DNA of 64,000 bases, from NCBI RefSeq assembly GCF_007747445.1, contig NZ_CP036425.1, forward strand, positions 4,200,175 through 4,264,174, read 5' to 3'. Made by a program: the position numbers and the translations under genes. Of the stretch, positions 1 through 9,586 are shown piece by piece (position 1 is the first letter of the stretch; each line of letters opens with the position of its first letter). Origin of the DNA: Poriferisphaera corsica (GTDB lineage Bacteria > Planctomycetota > Phycisphaerae > Phycisphaerales > Phycisphaeraceae). Under the pieces are notes generated by a model. It did no database searches, was not told the origin of the DNA, and worked only from the letters and a program-made list of their open reading frames with translations.

Positions 1-798
1 AAACGAAATGATGTGCATGTAATCGAATCAGCAGGGACCTATTTCTACAATTTCAGTTGCAGCAATGAACGAACGCAAGCTGGGGCTCCAAATCCATTAC
101 GTGATGCGCGGGTCAGAAAGGCAATGGCCATGTCGATTGACCGACAATACATTGTTGATCGTGTGACACGTGTGGGGCAACCGATTGCCAGAACGTTTGT
201 ACCGCCGAATACGATCGTGGGCTATACCCCACCGGTAGAGGATGGGATTACATTTGATCCGGAGCCGGCAAAATCGCTGCTGGATGAAGCTGGGTATCCA
301 GGTGGTGACGGATTTCCAACGCTAACATTGCTATTTAACACAGGGAATATGCATGAATTTCCGGCACAGGCAATCGTGAAAATGTGGGAGACTCACCTTG
401 GTATCAATGTGAATCTGCAGGGTGTTGAAACAAAGGTGTTTGGCGATCGACTTAAGAAGCATGACTTCGATATTTCCAGGGCAGGGTGGTACGGCGATTA
501 CCCTGATCCAACCACATTTCTAAACAAAATGGCGGCGCATTCGAATAATAATGATGCCGACTGGCAAGATCAGCAGTACAACGCATTGCTGGAGAAGGCC
601 GCAAATGAACTTGATCCGCCAAAGCGAATGAAGATTCTGGAAGAGGCAGAAGGACTGATGCTCGAATCCGCCCCAATGGCGCTTATCTATCAATATAACC
701 ATTTACGGTTATACAATGCGGAACGTGTTAAGGGATTGGCCGAGCAAGATAATGCGTGGAATAAGTTCTATATGGAATTCATCAGCGTCGAAAAATAA
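1..798 (+). CDS. Peptide ABC transporter substrate-binding protein, C-terminal part
   Basis: The reading frame is open from the first base, so the gene is cut by the window edge and only about 265 C-terminal residues remain. It aligns along its whole length with the complete OppA-like lipoprotein at 3820-5586, sharing ATYFYNF-like, NPLRDARVR, FGDRL, GDYPDPTTFLNK and the ending AEQDN-W. It is therefore a family-5 extracellular solute-binding protein (SBP_bac_5), which would capture oligopeptides outside the inner membrane for an ABC importer. Family membership is clear; the ligand is inferred. Its codons are richer in G and T than those of the paralog, which is C-rich although it lies on the same strand. 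Confidence 0.9.
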   Translation, partial: KRNDVHVIESAGTYFYNFSCSNERTQAGAPNPLRDARVRKAMAMSIDRQYIVDRVTRVGQPIARTFVPPNTIVGYTPPVEDGITFDPEPAKSLLDEAGYPGGDGFPTLTLLFNTGNMHEFPAQAIVKMWETHLGINVNLQGVETKVFGDRLKKHDFDISRAGWYGDYPDPTTFLNKMAAHSNNNDADWQDQQYNALLEKAANELDPPKRMKILEEAEGLMLESAPMALIYQYNHLRLYNAERVKGLAEQDNAWNKFYMEFISVEK

Positions 799-842
799 TA
801 CTGACGTGTTTTGATATGACATTAAATATAAGTACAGATAGA

Positions 843-877
843 AAAACTGCAGCGATCTAAACCGCTGCAGTTTGTTT
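843..877. terminator. Bidirectional rho-independent terminator
   Basis: An 11-bp perfect stem (844-854 with 863-873, AAACTGCAGCG) has A residues on its left and a T-rich run on its right. It lies between the convergent ends of the binding-protein gene (+) and the nucleotide-sugar dehydrogenase gene (-) and can serve both. Confidence 0.8.
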
Positions 878-895
878 GTTGATGACGCTAGTTTG

Positions 896-2218
896 TTATG
901 CACTGACGATGTTGTCGTACTTGTCTGTGAACTGACGCATGGCTCCGCGAGTATCGATAATGAGCTTCGCATTCTTGGCGACAAACTCGTAGTCGTATGC
1001 GGCATGGTTCGTTGCGATGAGAATGGCATCGTAACCAGCAAGTGATTCGGCGGAGAGTTCTACTGATTGTTTATTAACGTTGGGGTAATGACGCATTTTG
1101 TGAGTAGCTGGAACGTGAGGGTCGTTATAATCAACTGTTGCGCCAAGGTCTTCGAGCTGCTCAATGAGTTCGAATGAAGGTGATTCACGCACATCATCGA
1201 CATCGGGCTTGTACGCGAGGCCGAGGATGAGGATTTTCGATGTTTTGAGCGCTTTACCATGATCGTTGAGCGCGAGCATTGTCCGCTGAACAACGAATGA
1301 TGGCATTTCATGGTTGACCTGACCGGCAAGCTCAATAAAGCGTGTTGTTTTACCAACTTCTTTAGCTTTCCATGTGAGATAGAACGGATCAATCGGGATG
1401 CAGTGGCCTCCGAGTCCGGGGCCTGGGTAGAAAGCCTGGAAGCCAAATGGCTTGGTTGCAGCCGCGTCGATCACTTCCCAGACATCAATATCCATCGCGG
1501 TCAGAATGATCTTCATCTCATTCACAAGTGCGATGTTTACTGAGCGATAAACGTTTTCGAGGATCTTAGCTGATTCAGCAACTTCTGCTGAGGAAACGGG
1601 GATGATGTCAGAGATCGCATATTTATAGAGTTCCACCGCAAGATCGGTTGATTCCTTATCAAGGCCGCCGACGAGCTTAGGAATGGTTTGCGTGTTGTGT
1701 GACTTGCGGCCTGGGTCTTCGCGCTCAGGTGAGTATGCGAGATAGAATTCGCCATGCTTCAAGCCAGTTTCTTCGAGAATGGGGAGCATAACGTCGCGGG
1801 TCGTGCCGGGATAGGTCGTCGACTCAAGAACGATGAGTTGATCAGGGCGCAATGTTTTTGCGACCAACCGTGTGGTGTCCTCAACGTATGAGAGGTCCGG
1901 ATCCATATGCTTGCCCAGCGGGGTTGGAACACACAGTAAAAGTGCGTCAGCTTCGCCCATCCGTGACATGTCAGCGGTTGAATCGAACGTTTGGCCGTTA
2001 GAACCAGCTGTGAGCATGTCTGAAACAAGGTTTTCGCCAAGATGCTTCAGATAGTTCTCGCCTCGGTTGAGCATTTCAATCTTGGCAGGGTCAACATCAA
2101 AGCCTAAAACGGAAAAGCCAGCATCATAAAAGGCACGAAGGAGCGGAAGTCCGACGTACCCGAGGCCAACAATACCGATACGGGCTGATTTCTGCGTTAT
2201 TGCGTCGTTTAGATTCAT
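896..2218 (-). CDS. Nucleotide-sugar dehydrogenase (UDP-HexNAc 6-dehydrogenase type)
   Basis: This 440-residue protein oxidises C6 of a UDP-sugar to the uronic acid using two NAD+, supplying precursors for surface polysaccharide. An N-terminal Rossmann fold carries GIVGLGYVGLPL at about residues 15-26. ESTTYPGTTRD lies near 130 and the catalytic-cysteine motif GGHCIPIDPFYLTWK near 270. The C-terminal UDP-binding domain has GLAYKPDVDDVRESPS. The ESTTYPGTT and GGHCIPIDP forms fit the WbpA/TviB group (UDP-GlcNAc) better than UDP-glucose dehydrogenases, but the substrate cannot be fixed from sequence. It is divergent from the glycosyltransferase gene at 2512, and the two probably act in the same glycan pathway. 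Confidence 0.93.
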   Translation of the reverse strand: MNLNDAITQKSARIGIVGLGYVGLPLLRAFYDAGFSVLGFDVDPAKIEMLNRGENYLKHLGENLVSDMLTAGSNGQTFDSTADMSRMGEADALLLCVPTPLGKHMDPDLSYVEDTTRLVAKTLRPDQLIVLESTTYPGTTRDVMLPILEETGLKHGEFYLAYSPEREDPGRKSHNTQTIPKLVGGLDKESTDLAVELYKYAISDIIPVSSAEVAESAKILENVYRSVNIALVNEMKIILTAMDIDVWEVIDAAATKPFGFQAFYPGPGLGGHCIPIDPFYLTWKAKEVGKTTRFIELAGQVNHEMPSFVVQRTMLALNDHGKALKTSKILILGLAYKPDVDDVRESPSFELIEQLEDLGATVDYNDPHVPATHKMRHYPNVNKQSVELSAESLAGYDAILIATNHAAYDYEFVAKNAKLIIDTRGAMRQFTDKYDNIVSA

Positions 2219-2511
2219 ATTGCTCTTGTTTCCGTGTCTCGCGTGGAGGGCGCCTAGGTTCTCTATGGCTTGATTAATCGGCTAATATGTAATTGATTTC
2301 CATTTCGATTGCAATTATTTGCATATTGTAAGGCAATGTGAATGGTTTGTGAGGTGAAGGTAAAGTCTGTTTCAACATGATCTAAGGTGATTTCGCAGAT
2401 GTTTGGTATTCTGTAAGATCTGATTCAACGATATATAGAGCAGATACATCAAGAATGCTGCATGTTGACGTGAATGACAGGTTCGCTGCACCGGCTGCTT
2501 GTGGAGGAATA

Positions 2512-3666
2512 ATGACCGAGTCGATGGATAAGACAACACGCGTTTTGATCGTGCAGCCTGCACTTCCGAAATATCGCATCCCTGTGTTCAAAGAGCTTGC
2601 TACGCGTGTTGGTATCGATCTGACTGTACTTCATGCGACCGAATCTGATCTGAAAAGTGAACAGGCTGAAAGCTTCAAAGACATCAAAACAAGTGATAAG
2701 AAGATCAACTCACCAGTTGGCCAACTATTCTGGAACCACGATCACCTCAAATATGCAAGCAAAAAGCATACCGATGTCTACATTATCGTCGGAAACATGC
2801 GATACCTCTCGTTGATCCCAACAGTAATCAAAGCAAGACTCAGCGGCGTAAGAGTCGTATTCTGGACACATGGATGCTCCAAACAAAAGAGTAGACTCAG
2901 AAGCGCATTACGCGAGAGTATCTATCGCTTAGCTCATAGTATCGTGTTTTATACCGACACTGTTCGCAAGCAATTTGAAGACGCTGGCTGGAATCCAAAA
3001 AACTTGTTTGTCGCACCAAACAGTATTGATCTTTCACCGATCGACAAGGAAATTCAGCATTGGAAAAACCGTCCTGAAGCGTTAGAAGCTTTTGCAAAAG
3101 ATAATCAACTCGAAGGCAAACGTAATATCATTTTTGTTTCACGTTTCTCACCTAAGAATCGATTAGACCTTTTATTCAAAGCCGTTGAACGACTCGTCCG
3201 CGAGGGTATGCACGACCTGAAAGTGATCTTGATTGGTGGCGGTGATGACGTTCGTCAAACACTCGAAGAGCAAGCTGCAAATCTCAAAATCCAAAACAAT
3301 ATCATCTTCACTGGTCCAATTTATGAGGAAACTGAGATCGCAAAATGGATGCTTAACGCCCAAATTTTCTGCTATCCAAGCAACATGGGACTGAGCGTAC
3401 AACATGCTATCGCGTATAAGCTGCCTGTCATCACATCCAATGAACCCCGCCTACATGGCCCGGAAATTGAATTGATCACAGACAACCATACCGGCCTGCT
3501 CTACGAGAACGGCTCCGCAGATGATCTTTATCAAAAACTACGCTTACTACTCGAAGATGAAAACAAGCGTAAGCAACTCGCGGATCAAGCATACCATCGC
3601 CTCACACATGAATACGGCATCTCAAACATGGTCGATGGACTCGTCTCATGCATTCGCGGCAAATAA
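2512..3666 (+). CDS. Glycosyltransferase, GT4 family (group 1)
   Basis: This 384-residue GT-B enzyme would transfer an activated sugar to a glycan acceptor at the cytoplasmic membrane. The N-terminal domain starts TRVLIVQPALPKYRIPVF, and FWTHG follows near residue 120. The C-terminal Glycos_transf_1 domain contains VSRFSPKNRLDLLF, LIGGGDD, FTGPIYEE and the nucleotide-binding region with YPSNMGLSVQHAIAY. The frame is open from 2455, but I place the start at the ATG at 2512 because GGAGG (2503-2507) lies just upstream and the earlier residues look like untranslated leader. It is divergent from the nucleotide-sugar dehydrogenase. Acceptor and donor are unknown. Confidence 0.9.
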   Translation: MTESMDKTTRVLIVQPALPKYRIPVFKELATRVGIDLTVLHATESDLKSEQAESFKDIKTSDKKINSPVGQLFWNHDHLKYASKKHTDVYIIVGNMRYLSLIPTVIKARLSGVRVVFWTHGCSKQKSRLRSALRESIYRLAHSIVFYTDTVRKQFEDAGWNPKNLFVAPNSIDLSPIDKEIQHWKNRPEALEAFAKDNQLEGKRNIIFVSRFSPKNRLDLLFKAVERLVREGMHDLKVILIGGGDDVRQTLEEQAANLKIQNNIIFTGPIYEETEIAKWMLNAQIFCYPSNMGLSVQHAIAYKLPVITSNEPRLHGPEIELITDNHTGLLYENGSADDLYQKLRLLLEDENKRKQLADQAYHRLTHEYGISNMVDGLVSCIRGK

Positions 3667-3819
3667 ACCGTCATTCGCATCTATTTCCATACCCCACCTA
3701 CCTTTACAGCTAAATTCTTTTAGAACGTTTCGGCTCAATTAGTGCAATCTTCTATCATTTTCACTCAAGTTTTTATATATTGAATCACTGAATCAATTGG
3801 TTTAGGTTTGGAGCTAAAT

Positions 3820-5586
3820 ATGATCTTGAAAAACGCCCTTGCGGCTGCGTGCGCAGCAGCGATCTCTATCTCTCTCATCGGCTGTGGCTCGAACACGCCC
3901 GAAGCAGATGTCACATACCTCTCGACACTCTCTCACAGCTATCTCGACCCGCAACGCATGTCTTGGCTACACGATCTGCGTGTTGCAAAAAACATGTACG
4001 AACCTCTGGTGAAATACAACTTCATTTCTCACAAAATCGAACCGGCTGTCGCTGATAAATGGTCACTCTCCGAAGACGGAAAAACCTACACCTTCCACAT
4101 CCGTGAAAACGCTCAATGGTCCAACGGCGACAAAATCACAGCCGACGATTTTGTCTACGCGTGGCGTCGCGCAATGTTACCCGACCAAGCTGCTTCCTAT
4201 GCTGAGCTCTTCTTCCCAATCAAAGGCGCACACGAATTCTTCACATGGCGTGCTGATCAAACCAAACAGTTCATCAAAGACAACCCCTCCGGCAGTCAGG
4301 AAAAAGCCGACGCGCTCTGGATACAAACTCAAGATCAATTCAATAACAATGTTGGCGTTAAAGCGATCGATCCAAGCACCATAAGCATCGAACTTGAGCA
4401 GCCAACACCTTACTTCCTCGAACTTGCCGCGTTCATGACCTACTCACCCGTCCATAAAAAATCGGTTGAAGCCGTCACATCCATCAACGCAGATACCGCA
4501 ATGGTCATTACCGATTCTACCTATTGGTCAGACTCATCGCGCGTCATTCACAACGGCCCATACCAACTCAAAGATCGTAAGTTCAAACGCTCCATCCTCA
4601 TGACAGCCAATCCACACTACTGGAACAAGGCTGCGATGAAGAACAACTCTCTACTCGAACGTATCATCGAGAACCCCGAAACTGCGCTTCGAACTTTCGA
4701 AGATTCACGAGAAAACATCGACCTGTGGCCAGATGTCCCAACCTCTGGCTCACTTGGCGAAATGCTCATCGAAGGCTATGAAACCGGCTCTCGCAAAGAA
4801 GTCCATATCATGCCCGCCGCCGCAACATACTTCTACAACTTCAATACGATTGCTGAAAAAACATCGTCCGGCGAACCCAACCCACTGCGTGACGCTCGCG
4901 TTCGCCGCGCACTCTCCATGGCCATCGACCGCGATTACATCGTCAATCGTGTCACACGCATGAAAGAACCCGCCGCCACAACCTTCATCCCCGTAAGCGT
5001 GATCGGTGGCTACAACCCACCAACCAACATCGGCCTCAAACTCAATATCGAAGAGGCCCAAAAGCTACTCGCAGAAGCCGGCTTCCCCAACGGCAAAGAT
5101 TTCCCAACCCTCACACTCCTCTATAACACCGGTTCATTCCATGATAAACCTGCACAAGCCGTTGTAAAAATGTGGGAGGATAACCTCGGCATTAACATCA
5201 ACCTCCAAGGCCTTGAACCTAAAGTTTTCGGCGATCGTCTGCGTCGTAAAGATTTTGAAATTGCACGAGCCTCATGGTTTGGTGATTACCCCGACCCCAC
5301 CACATTCCTCAACAAACTCGCCATCACATCCAACAACAACGACACCGGCTGGAGCAACGCTGAGTACAACGAATTACTCCAACAAGCATCTCTCGAACGC
5401 GATCCCGCCAAACGGATGCAACTACTCCAAGCTGCCGAAAACGAGCTCGTCAAGGACGCTCCCATGGCCCTGCTCTTCCACTTCGTTCAAATCCGTCTTT
5501 TCGACGACACGAAAGTCAAAGGCTTCGCCGAACAGGACAACCCTTGGAATCATTTTGATTTCTATAAAGTCTCAGTGGAACGCTGA
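3820..5586 (+). CDS. Peptide ABC transporter substrate-binding lipoprotein (OppA-like)
   Basis: This 588-residue SBP_bac_5 protein binds oligopeptides in the periplasm and delivers them to an ABC importer. The N-terminus has a lipoprotein signal ending in LIGC (Cys near residue 22). DPQRMSW..NMYEPLVKYN and WSNGDKITADDFVYAWRR follow, as usual for OppA. The ATG at 3820 is chosen over an upstream in-frame TTG because GGAG lies six bases before it. It is a tandem paralog of the truncated gene at 1-798. No permease or ATPase gene is adjacent; an orphan OppB-like gene lies 4 kb away on the other strand. Strongly C-rich coding strand. Confidence 0.93.
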   Translation: MILKNALAAACAAAISISLIGCGSNTPEADVTYLSTLSHSYLDPQRMSWLHDLRVAKNMYEPLVKYNFISHKIEPAVADKWSLSEDGKTYTFHIRENAQWSNGDKITADDFVYAWRRAMLPDQAASYAELFFPIKGAHEFFTWRADQTKQFIKDNPSGSQEKADALWIQTQDQFNNNVGVKAIDPSTISIELEQPTPYFLELAAFMTYSPVHKKSVEAVTSINADTAMVITDSTYWSDSSRVIHNGPYQLKDRKFKRSILMTANPHYWNKAAMKNNSLLERIIENPETALRTFEDSRENIDLWPDVPTSGSLGEMLIEGYETGSRKEVHIMPAAATYFYNFNTIAEKTSSGEPNPLRDARVRRALSMAIDRDYIVNRVTRMKEPAATTFIPVSVIGGYNPPTNIGLKLNIEEAQKLLAEAGFPNGKDFPTLTLLYNTGSFHDKPAQAVVKMWEDNLGININLQGLEPKVFGDRLRRKDFEIARASWFGDYPDPTTFLNKLAITSNNNDTGWSNAEYNELLQQASLERDPAKRMQLLQAAENELVKDAPMALLFHFVQIRLFDDTKVKGFAEQDNPWNHFDFYKVSVER

Positions 5587-5612
5587 CTTACACACGATTA
5601 GACCAACCATAC

Positions 5613-5640
5613 AAGCCGCTTACCCAAGCGGCTTTTTAAT
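5613..5640 (+). terminator. Rho-independent terminator after oppA-like gene
   Basis: The stem AGCCGCT / AGCGGCT (5614-5620 with 5627-5633) has a six-base loop and is followed by a run of five T. It lies 27 bases past the stop codon at 5586. Confidence 0.8.
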
Positions 5641-5726
5641 TGACATAATGCTCACACTAGACCCGTACATCCCACTGTCATACGATATTATTGTTGCCGA
5701 AACATCGAACACATGGAGAAATAAAA

Positions 5727-6308
5727 ATGTCAGCCAAAAATATTCTCATCCTCGCCGGCGACTTCGTCGAGGATTACGAAATCATGGTTCCCTACCAAAT
5801 GCTTGTTATGGTCGGGCATAATGTACACGTCGTTTGCCCGGATAAGAAAAAAGGCCAAACCATCCGCACTGCCATCCACGACTTTGAGGGTGATCAAACT
5901 TACACCGAAAAGCCCGGCCACAACTTCGCACTCAATGCATCCTTTAAAGATATCAAGCCCGAAAACTATGACGGCCTCGTCATCTCAGGCGGCCGCGCAC
6001 CCGAATACATCCGTCTTAATGATCGTGTACTCGAAATCGTCCGTCATTTCGCCAACACCAACAAACCCATCGCCGCAGTCTGCCATGGCATCCAAGTCCT
6101 GACTGCCGCTGATGTCGTGCGTGATTTCACACTCACCGCCTACCCTGCTGTAAAACCTGAAATCGAACTCGCCGGCGGTAAATACATCGACATCGCAATG
6201 GATGCCGCCCACGTCGATCGCAATCTCGTGACCTCACCTGCATGGCCCGGACACCCCGCCTTCATTCGTGAATTCCTCAATCTACTCGGAACAACCATAA
6301 CATGCTAA
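5727..6308 (+). CDS. DJ-1/PfpI family protein
   Basis: This 193-residue single-domain protein belongs to the class I glutamine amidotransferase-like superfamily (DJ-1/PfpI). It starts [18 protein letters not shown], with the conserved acidic residue of the family, and has the nucleophile-elbow cysteine in AVCHGIQVL near residue 120. Members act as proteases, deglycases or stress chaperones, so the reaction cannot be named. The start at 5727 is supported by GGAGAA seven bases upstream; the open frame extends back to 5691 without support. It stands alone between two terminators. Confidence 0.9.
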   Translation: MSAKNILILAGDFVEDYEIMVPYQMLVMVGHNVHVVCPDKKKGQTIRTAIHDFEGDQTYTEKPGHNFALNASFKDIKPENYDGLVISGGRAPEYIRLNDRVLEIVRHFANTNKPIAAVCHGIQVLTAADVVRDFTLTAYPAVKPEIELAGGKYIDIAMDAAHVDRNLVTSPAWPGHPAFIREFLNLLGTTITC

Positions 6309-6330
6309 AGAATCAATATACGTAAATATA

Positions 6331-6368
6331 AAAGCCGCTTACATCATGAGTGTAAACGGCTTTATGTT
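6331..6368. terminator. Bidirectional terminator
   Basis: An imperfect stem of about ten pairs (AAGCCGCTTACA with TGTAAACGGCTT, one mismatch) has A/T-rich tails on both sides. It separates the convergent DJ-1/PfpI (+) and HAD phosphatase (-) genes. Confidence 0.7.
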
Positions 6369-6387
6369 TAATCACTATTCTAATCAA

Positions 6388-7041
6388 TCACCACAACACA
6401 TCGGGTAAGTGCACTGCTACAAGACCGCTTGCCACCCAATCCGCACCTGCACCTCTAAGCGCTGATTCGTTAAATGTAGTCGTCAATCCCAGCACGCGGC
6501 AACCCGCCGCCTTACCAGCCTCAACCCCCGCTACCGCATCCTCAACAACTAGACAATCCTCGTACTTTTCACTCAATCCGTCCGCTGCAATAACAAAACA
6601 TTCCGGATCTGGCTTATGCCGAGTAACATCCGACCCTGTGACAACTACATCAAAATCTTCCCATAACAAACCGATCTGATTCAGATTATCCTTCACCTTA
6701 ATCGTGTCCGCTGAACTCGCAACGGCAGTTTTGATCCCTCGCGCCTTAACCTCTTCAATAAATTCTTTAACCCCCGGATAAGCCTCTAAGCGATCTGCGA
6801 TCACCTGACTATAATTTTGGTAAGTCAGTACTTTATCCCCTTCCACATCCAACTCAATACCATACTTCTCAGCAACACCACCTAAAAAGCGAGCCTCACC
6901 CGTTCCCGTAAAAGGCACAAAATCCAACGGCTTCACCTCCGTATCATATTTCTCACGAAACATCATACGCGCCGCCTCAATAATAAAGGGCTCGCTATCA
7001 CATAACACCCCATCCATATCAAATATGATCGCTTTTATCAT
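6388..7041 (-). CDS. HAD-superfamily hydrolase, beta-phosphoglucomutase-like
   Basis: This 217-residue haloacid-dehalogenase phosphatase or phosphomutase has motif I FDMDGVLCDSEP at residues 8-19 (nucleophile and acid/base Asp), motif II VASSAD near 110, and the KPDPECF..VVEDAVAGVEAGKAAG segment for motifs III/IV. The small alpha-helical cap after motif I is that of the beta-phosphoglucomutase/sugar-phosphatase group. GAGG lies eight bases before the ATG. It sits 43 bases or so downstream of the glycogen debranching gene on the same strand, so a role in alpha-glucan sugar phosphates is likely but inferred. Confidence 0.88.
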   Translation of the reverse strand: MIKAIIFDMDGVLCDSEPFIIEAARMMFREKYDTEVKPLDFVPFTGTGEARFLGGVAEKYGIELDVEGDKVLTYQNYSQVIADRLEAYPGVKEFIEEVKARGIKTAVASSADTIKVKDNLNQIGLLWEDFDVVVTGSDVTRHKPDPECFVIAADGLSEKYEDCLVVEDAVAGVEAGKAAGCRVLGLTTTFNESALRGAGADWVASGLVAVHLPDVLW

Positions 7042-7084
7042 CGAATATCCTCACCCATAGGATCGTACAAAATCTATCTAATGG

Positions 7085-9244
7085 TTACTTACCCCGCTCA
7101 ATCATCATCAACACACGAAGTACTTCACTAATCGACCAAGCCTGCGCCCAACATCCTACCGCACGATGTGAGTATGCCGCCTTCGCATCTTCAATCGGCT
7201 GCGCCTCGAAAATTTCGTGCAGCTGCCCCACCCCACGACCAAGCACACGCTCGCATAACGGCTCTATCACGGCAAACGCTTCCTTACGAGATTTCTTGCT
7301 GAATTTACCAACACGCAACACACCCTCTGCAAACGCACCAATCGGCCACGGCCAGATCGTCCCCTGATGATAAGCTTTGTCACGATTAAATTGATCCCCC
7401 GTGTAATACCGCTCAAACTGCGGATTATCCTCGCTAAGTGTTCGCATCCCAACCGGCGTCAACAATTTCTCCCGCGCCATCTCTAAGACGCGCTTAGCCT
7501 TGGCCTGAGGCAGTGGCGAATGTGGCAATGAAATCGCAAACACCATGTTCGGCCGAATCGCGCTATCCTTATGCACATGACCATTATCACCCACATGTAC
7601 ACAATCAAACAGGCAGCCCAAATCTTCCCGCCAAAACAAATCAATAAAACTCTTCTTCACAAGCCCCGCTAATTTACCATACTCCGTTGCATGCTCAGGC
7701 ATCTTCGCATCACGCAACGCTTCCTTCAGGCTCATCAGCGCGTTATACCACAACGCATTAATCTCCACAGGTTTCCCATACCGCGGCGTAAACGCAATCC
7801 CATCACGCTTCGCATCCATCCATGTCAACTGCGATTCCGGATCACCTGCATGGATCAAACCATCCTCTTCCATGTGAATGTGATAGTCCGTCCCCACACG
7901 ATACGCCTCAATAATCTTCACACACGCCTCAGCCAGCCACTCACGCCAACTCGCCTTGTCACCCGACAACTTCACATACTGCACCGCCGCATGAACAAAC
8001 CACAACGATCCATCCACCGTGTTATAGTGCGCCGCCTTGTCGTCATAATCATCAAACAGATTTGGCACCAAGCCGTTCTGAATAAACCGCGCGAATGTCC
8101 GCAGCGCACCCTTCGCTTCTTCATACCGCCCCGTTGTCAGCATCAACCCCGGCAGCGCAATAAACGTATCCCGCCCCCAATCTGCAAACCACGGAAACCC
8201 CGCCAATATCGTCGACAATCTTTCATCACCCACCCAACGATCAACCACAAAATCGTCTGATGCAATCGCAAAATTATTCGCCAACTGCCTAATCAGCGCT
8301 TTGTCCCCAACAATACTCTCACCCTTCTTCCCATCATGCGCCAGTTTATTGGCAATCTTCTCCAAATGAACCAACCGCTCAACATTCTCTCGTTCTGGCT
8401 CGGCCGCTTGCTCACCCAGCGCAATCGTCACCGTCACCTCATACGCACTCTCACGGTCAACCGCTTTCTGCATCCGCGCCTGATCCAACTCCACCGTAAA
8501 CATCCCCGGAATAAAATAATCTTCCTGATCACCTAGTCCGCGATCACGCTCAACACGGTAATAAACGTTGTACCACCAGTCCTGCGCCTCGCCGAACCAT
8601 CCCTCACTCGCACTCAATGTCGCCGCCGTATCGCCGCGCCACACCCGCAGCACTTTCCCATCGCCTGCAACTCGAGGCTGCTCCGGATCATCATGCCTGA
8701 GCAATTCATGAAAATCTCGAATCAACATCATTGGCGCCAACTGCAATACCCCGCCCTTAAACTCTTCTGCATCAAACCCCCACATCCGATACGTCAGAGT
8801 CGCCGCCTGTTTCTTCCAATGCAGGTTAATTCGACGCTCAAATCCAACATTATTCCACTCGTACACCCATCCAACATCCAGACCGCGCTCAAACGATTTG
8901 AGCATATGCAGCCCCTGCGGCGCATAAACCGTTGCTTCCCCTTGTTCATCGCGAAACTCGCAAGTCGAAAACTCCAAAGACTGCATCGCTTCATTCTCTT
9001 TCAGCAAATCCAGCCGCTCGACCATCTGCCCCACCAATAGCTCTCGACCCACCGGCGGATGCTTGCACGCACACAATAGCCCATGATATCGCCGCGTATT
9101 GCTCCCAATCACCGTCCCGCTGCAAAACGCCCCCGTACCATTGCTCAGTAGCCACTCTTCCTCAACCATCTCGCGCACACCACCCGCCTCATCAAACTTG
9201 TGTGTGACCCACGCCTGTTCCGCCTCTATCATCGTTTCGCTCAT
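7085..9244 (-). CDS. Glycogen debranching enzyme (amylo-alpha-1,6-glucosidase)
   Basis: This protein of about 719 residues hydrolyses alpha-1,6 branch linkages during glycogen breakdown. The N-terminal GDE_N domain has EWLLSNGTGAFCSGTVIG and TRRYHGLL. The C-terminal (alpha/alpha)6 GDE_C domain has PWFADWGRDTFIALPGL, TVDGSLWF, QLTWMDAKRDG, KPVEINALWYNAL and AYHQGTIWPWPIGAFAEG, which form the usual active-site track. The frame is open to 9349 (GTG), but residues before the ATG at 9244 do not resemble the family; no strong ribosome site decides between them. The HAD gene follows closely and is probably cotranscribed. Confidence 0.92.
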   Translation of the reverse strand: MSETMIEAEQAWVTHKFDEAGGVREMVEEEWLLSNGTGAFCSGTVIGSNTRRYHGLLCACKHPPVGRELLVGQMVERLDLLKENEAMQSLEFSTCEFRDEQGEATVYAPQGLHMLKSFERGLDVGWVYEWNNVGFERRINLHWKKQAATLTYRMWGFDAEEFKGGVLQLAPMMLIRDFHELLRHDDPEQPRVAGDGKVLRVWRGDTAATLSASEGWFGEAQDWWYNVYYRVERDRGLGDQEDYFIPGMFTVELDQARMQKAVDRESAYEVTVTIALGEQAAEPERENVERLVHLEKIANKLAHDGKKGESIVGDKALIRQLANNFAIASDDFVVDRWVGDERLSTILAGFPWFADWGRDTFIALPGLMLTTGRYEEAKGALRTFARFIQNGLVPNLFDDYDDKAAHYNTVDGSLWFVHAAVQYVKLSGDKASWREWLAEACVKIIEAYRVGTDYHIHMEEDGLIHAGDPESQLTWMDAKRDGIAFTPRYGKPVEINALWYNALMSLKEALRDAKMPEHATEYGKLAGLVKKSFIDLFWREDLGCLFDCVHVGDNGHVHKDSAIRPNMVFAISLPHSPLPQAKAKRVLEMAREKLLTPVGMRTLSEDNPQFERYYTGDQFNRDKAYHQGTIWPWPIGAFAEGVLRVGKFSKKSRKEAFAVIEPLCERVLGRGVGQLHEIFEAQPIEDAKAAYSHRAVGCWAQAWSISEVLRVLMMIERGK

Positions 9245-9586
9245 CTTGTGACTCGCTTTTTGTCGCCAATCTGTTGCTTCAACACCTGCACCATCACCCA
9301 GATGCACCACATCCAAAACTGCCCAGCTTATCATCTTATCGGCAAGCACCCAGCTTTCTTACAATCTCAAAGCCAATTTCACGGAAATTAAATACCAAAA
9401 TTTCTTTTTCATCTCTCCCACCCCTTTTTCAAACTTCGCCCGTTCAATTTCAACCTGCATCTAACACCAAAACTACCTGCAAAAACAAATGATCCGCGTC
9501 GTAGATAAATTTCGAGCGAACACCAAACAGATGTTAAGAAAAAATCGCAGAATGGAGGAGGAGATGCGGAGGGAACGAAAAGATGA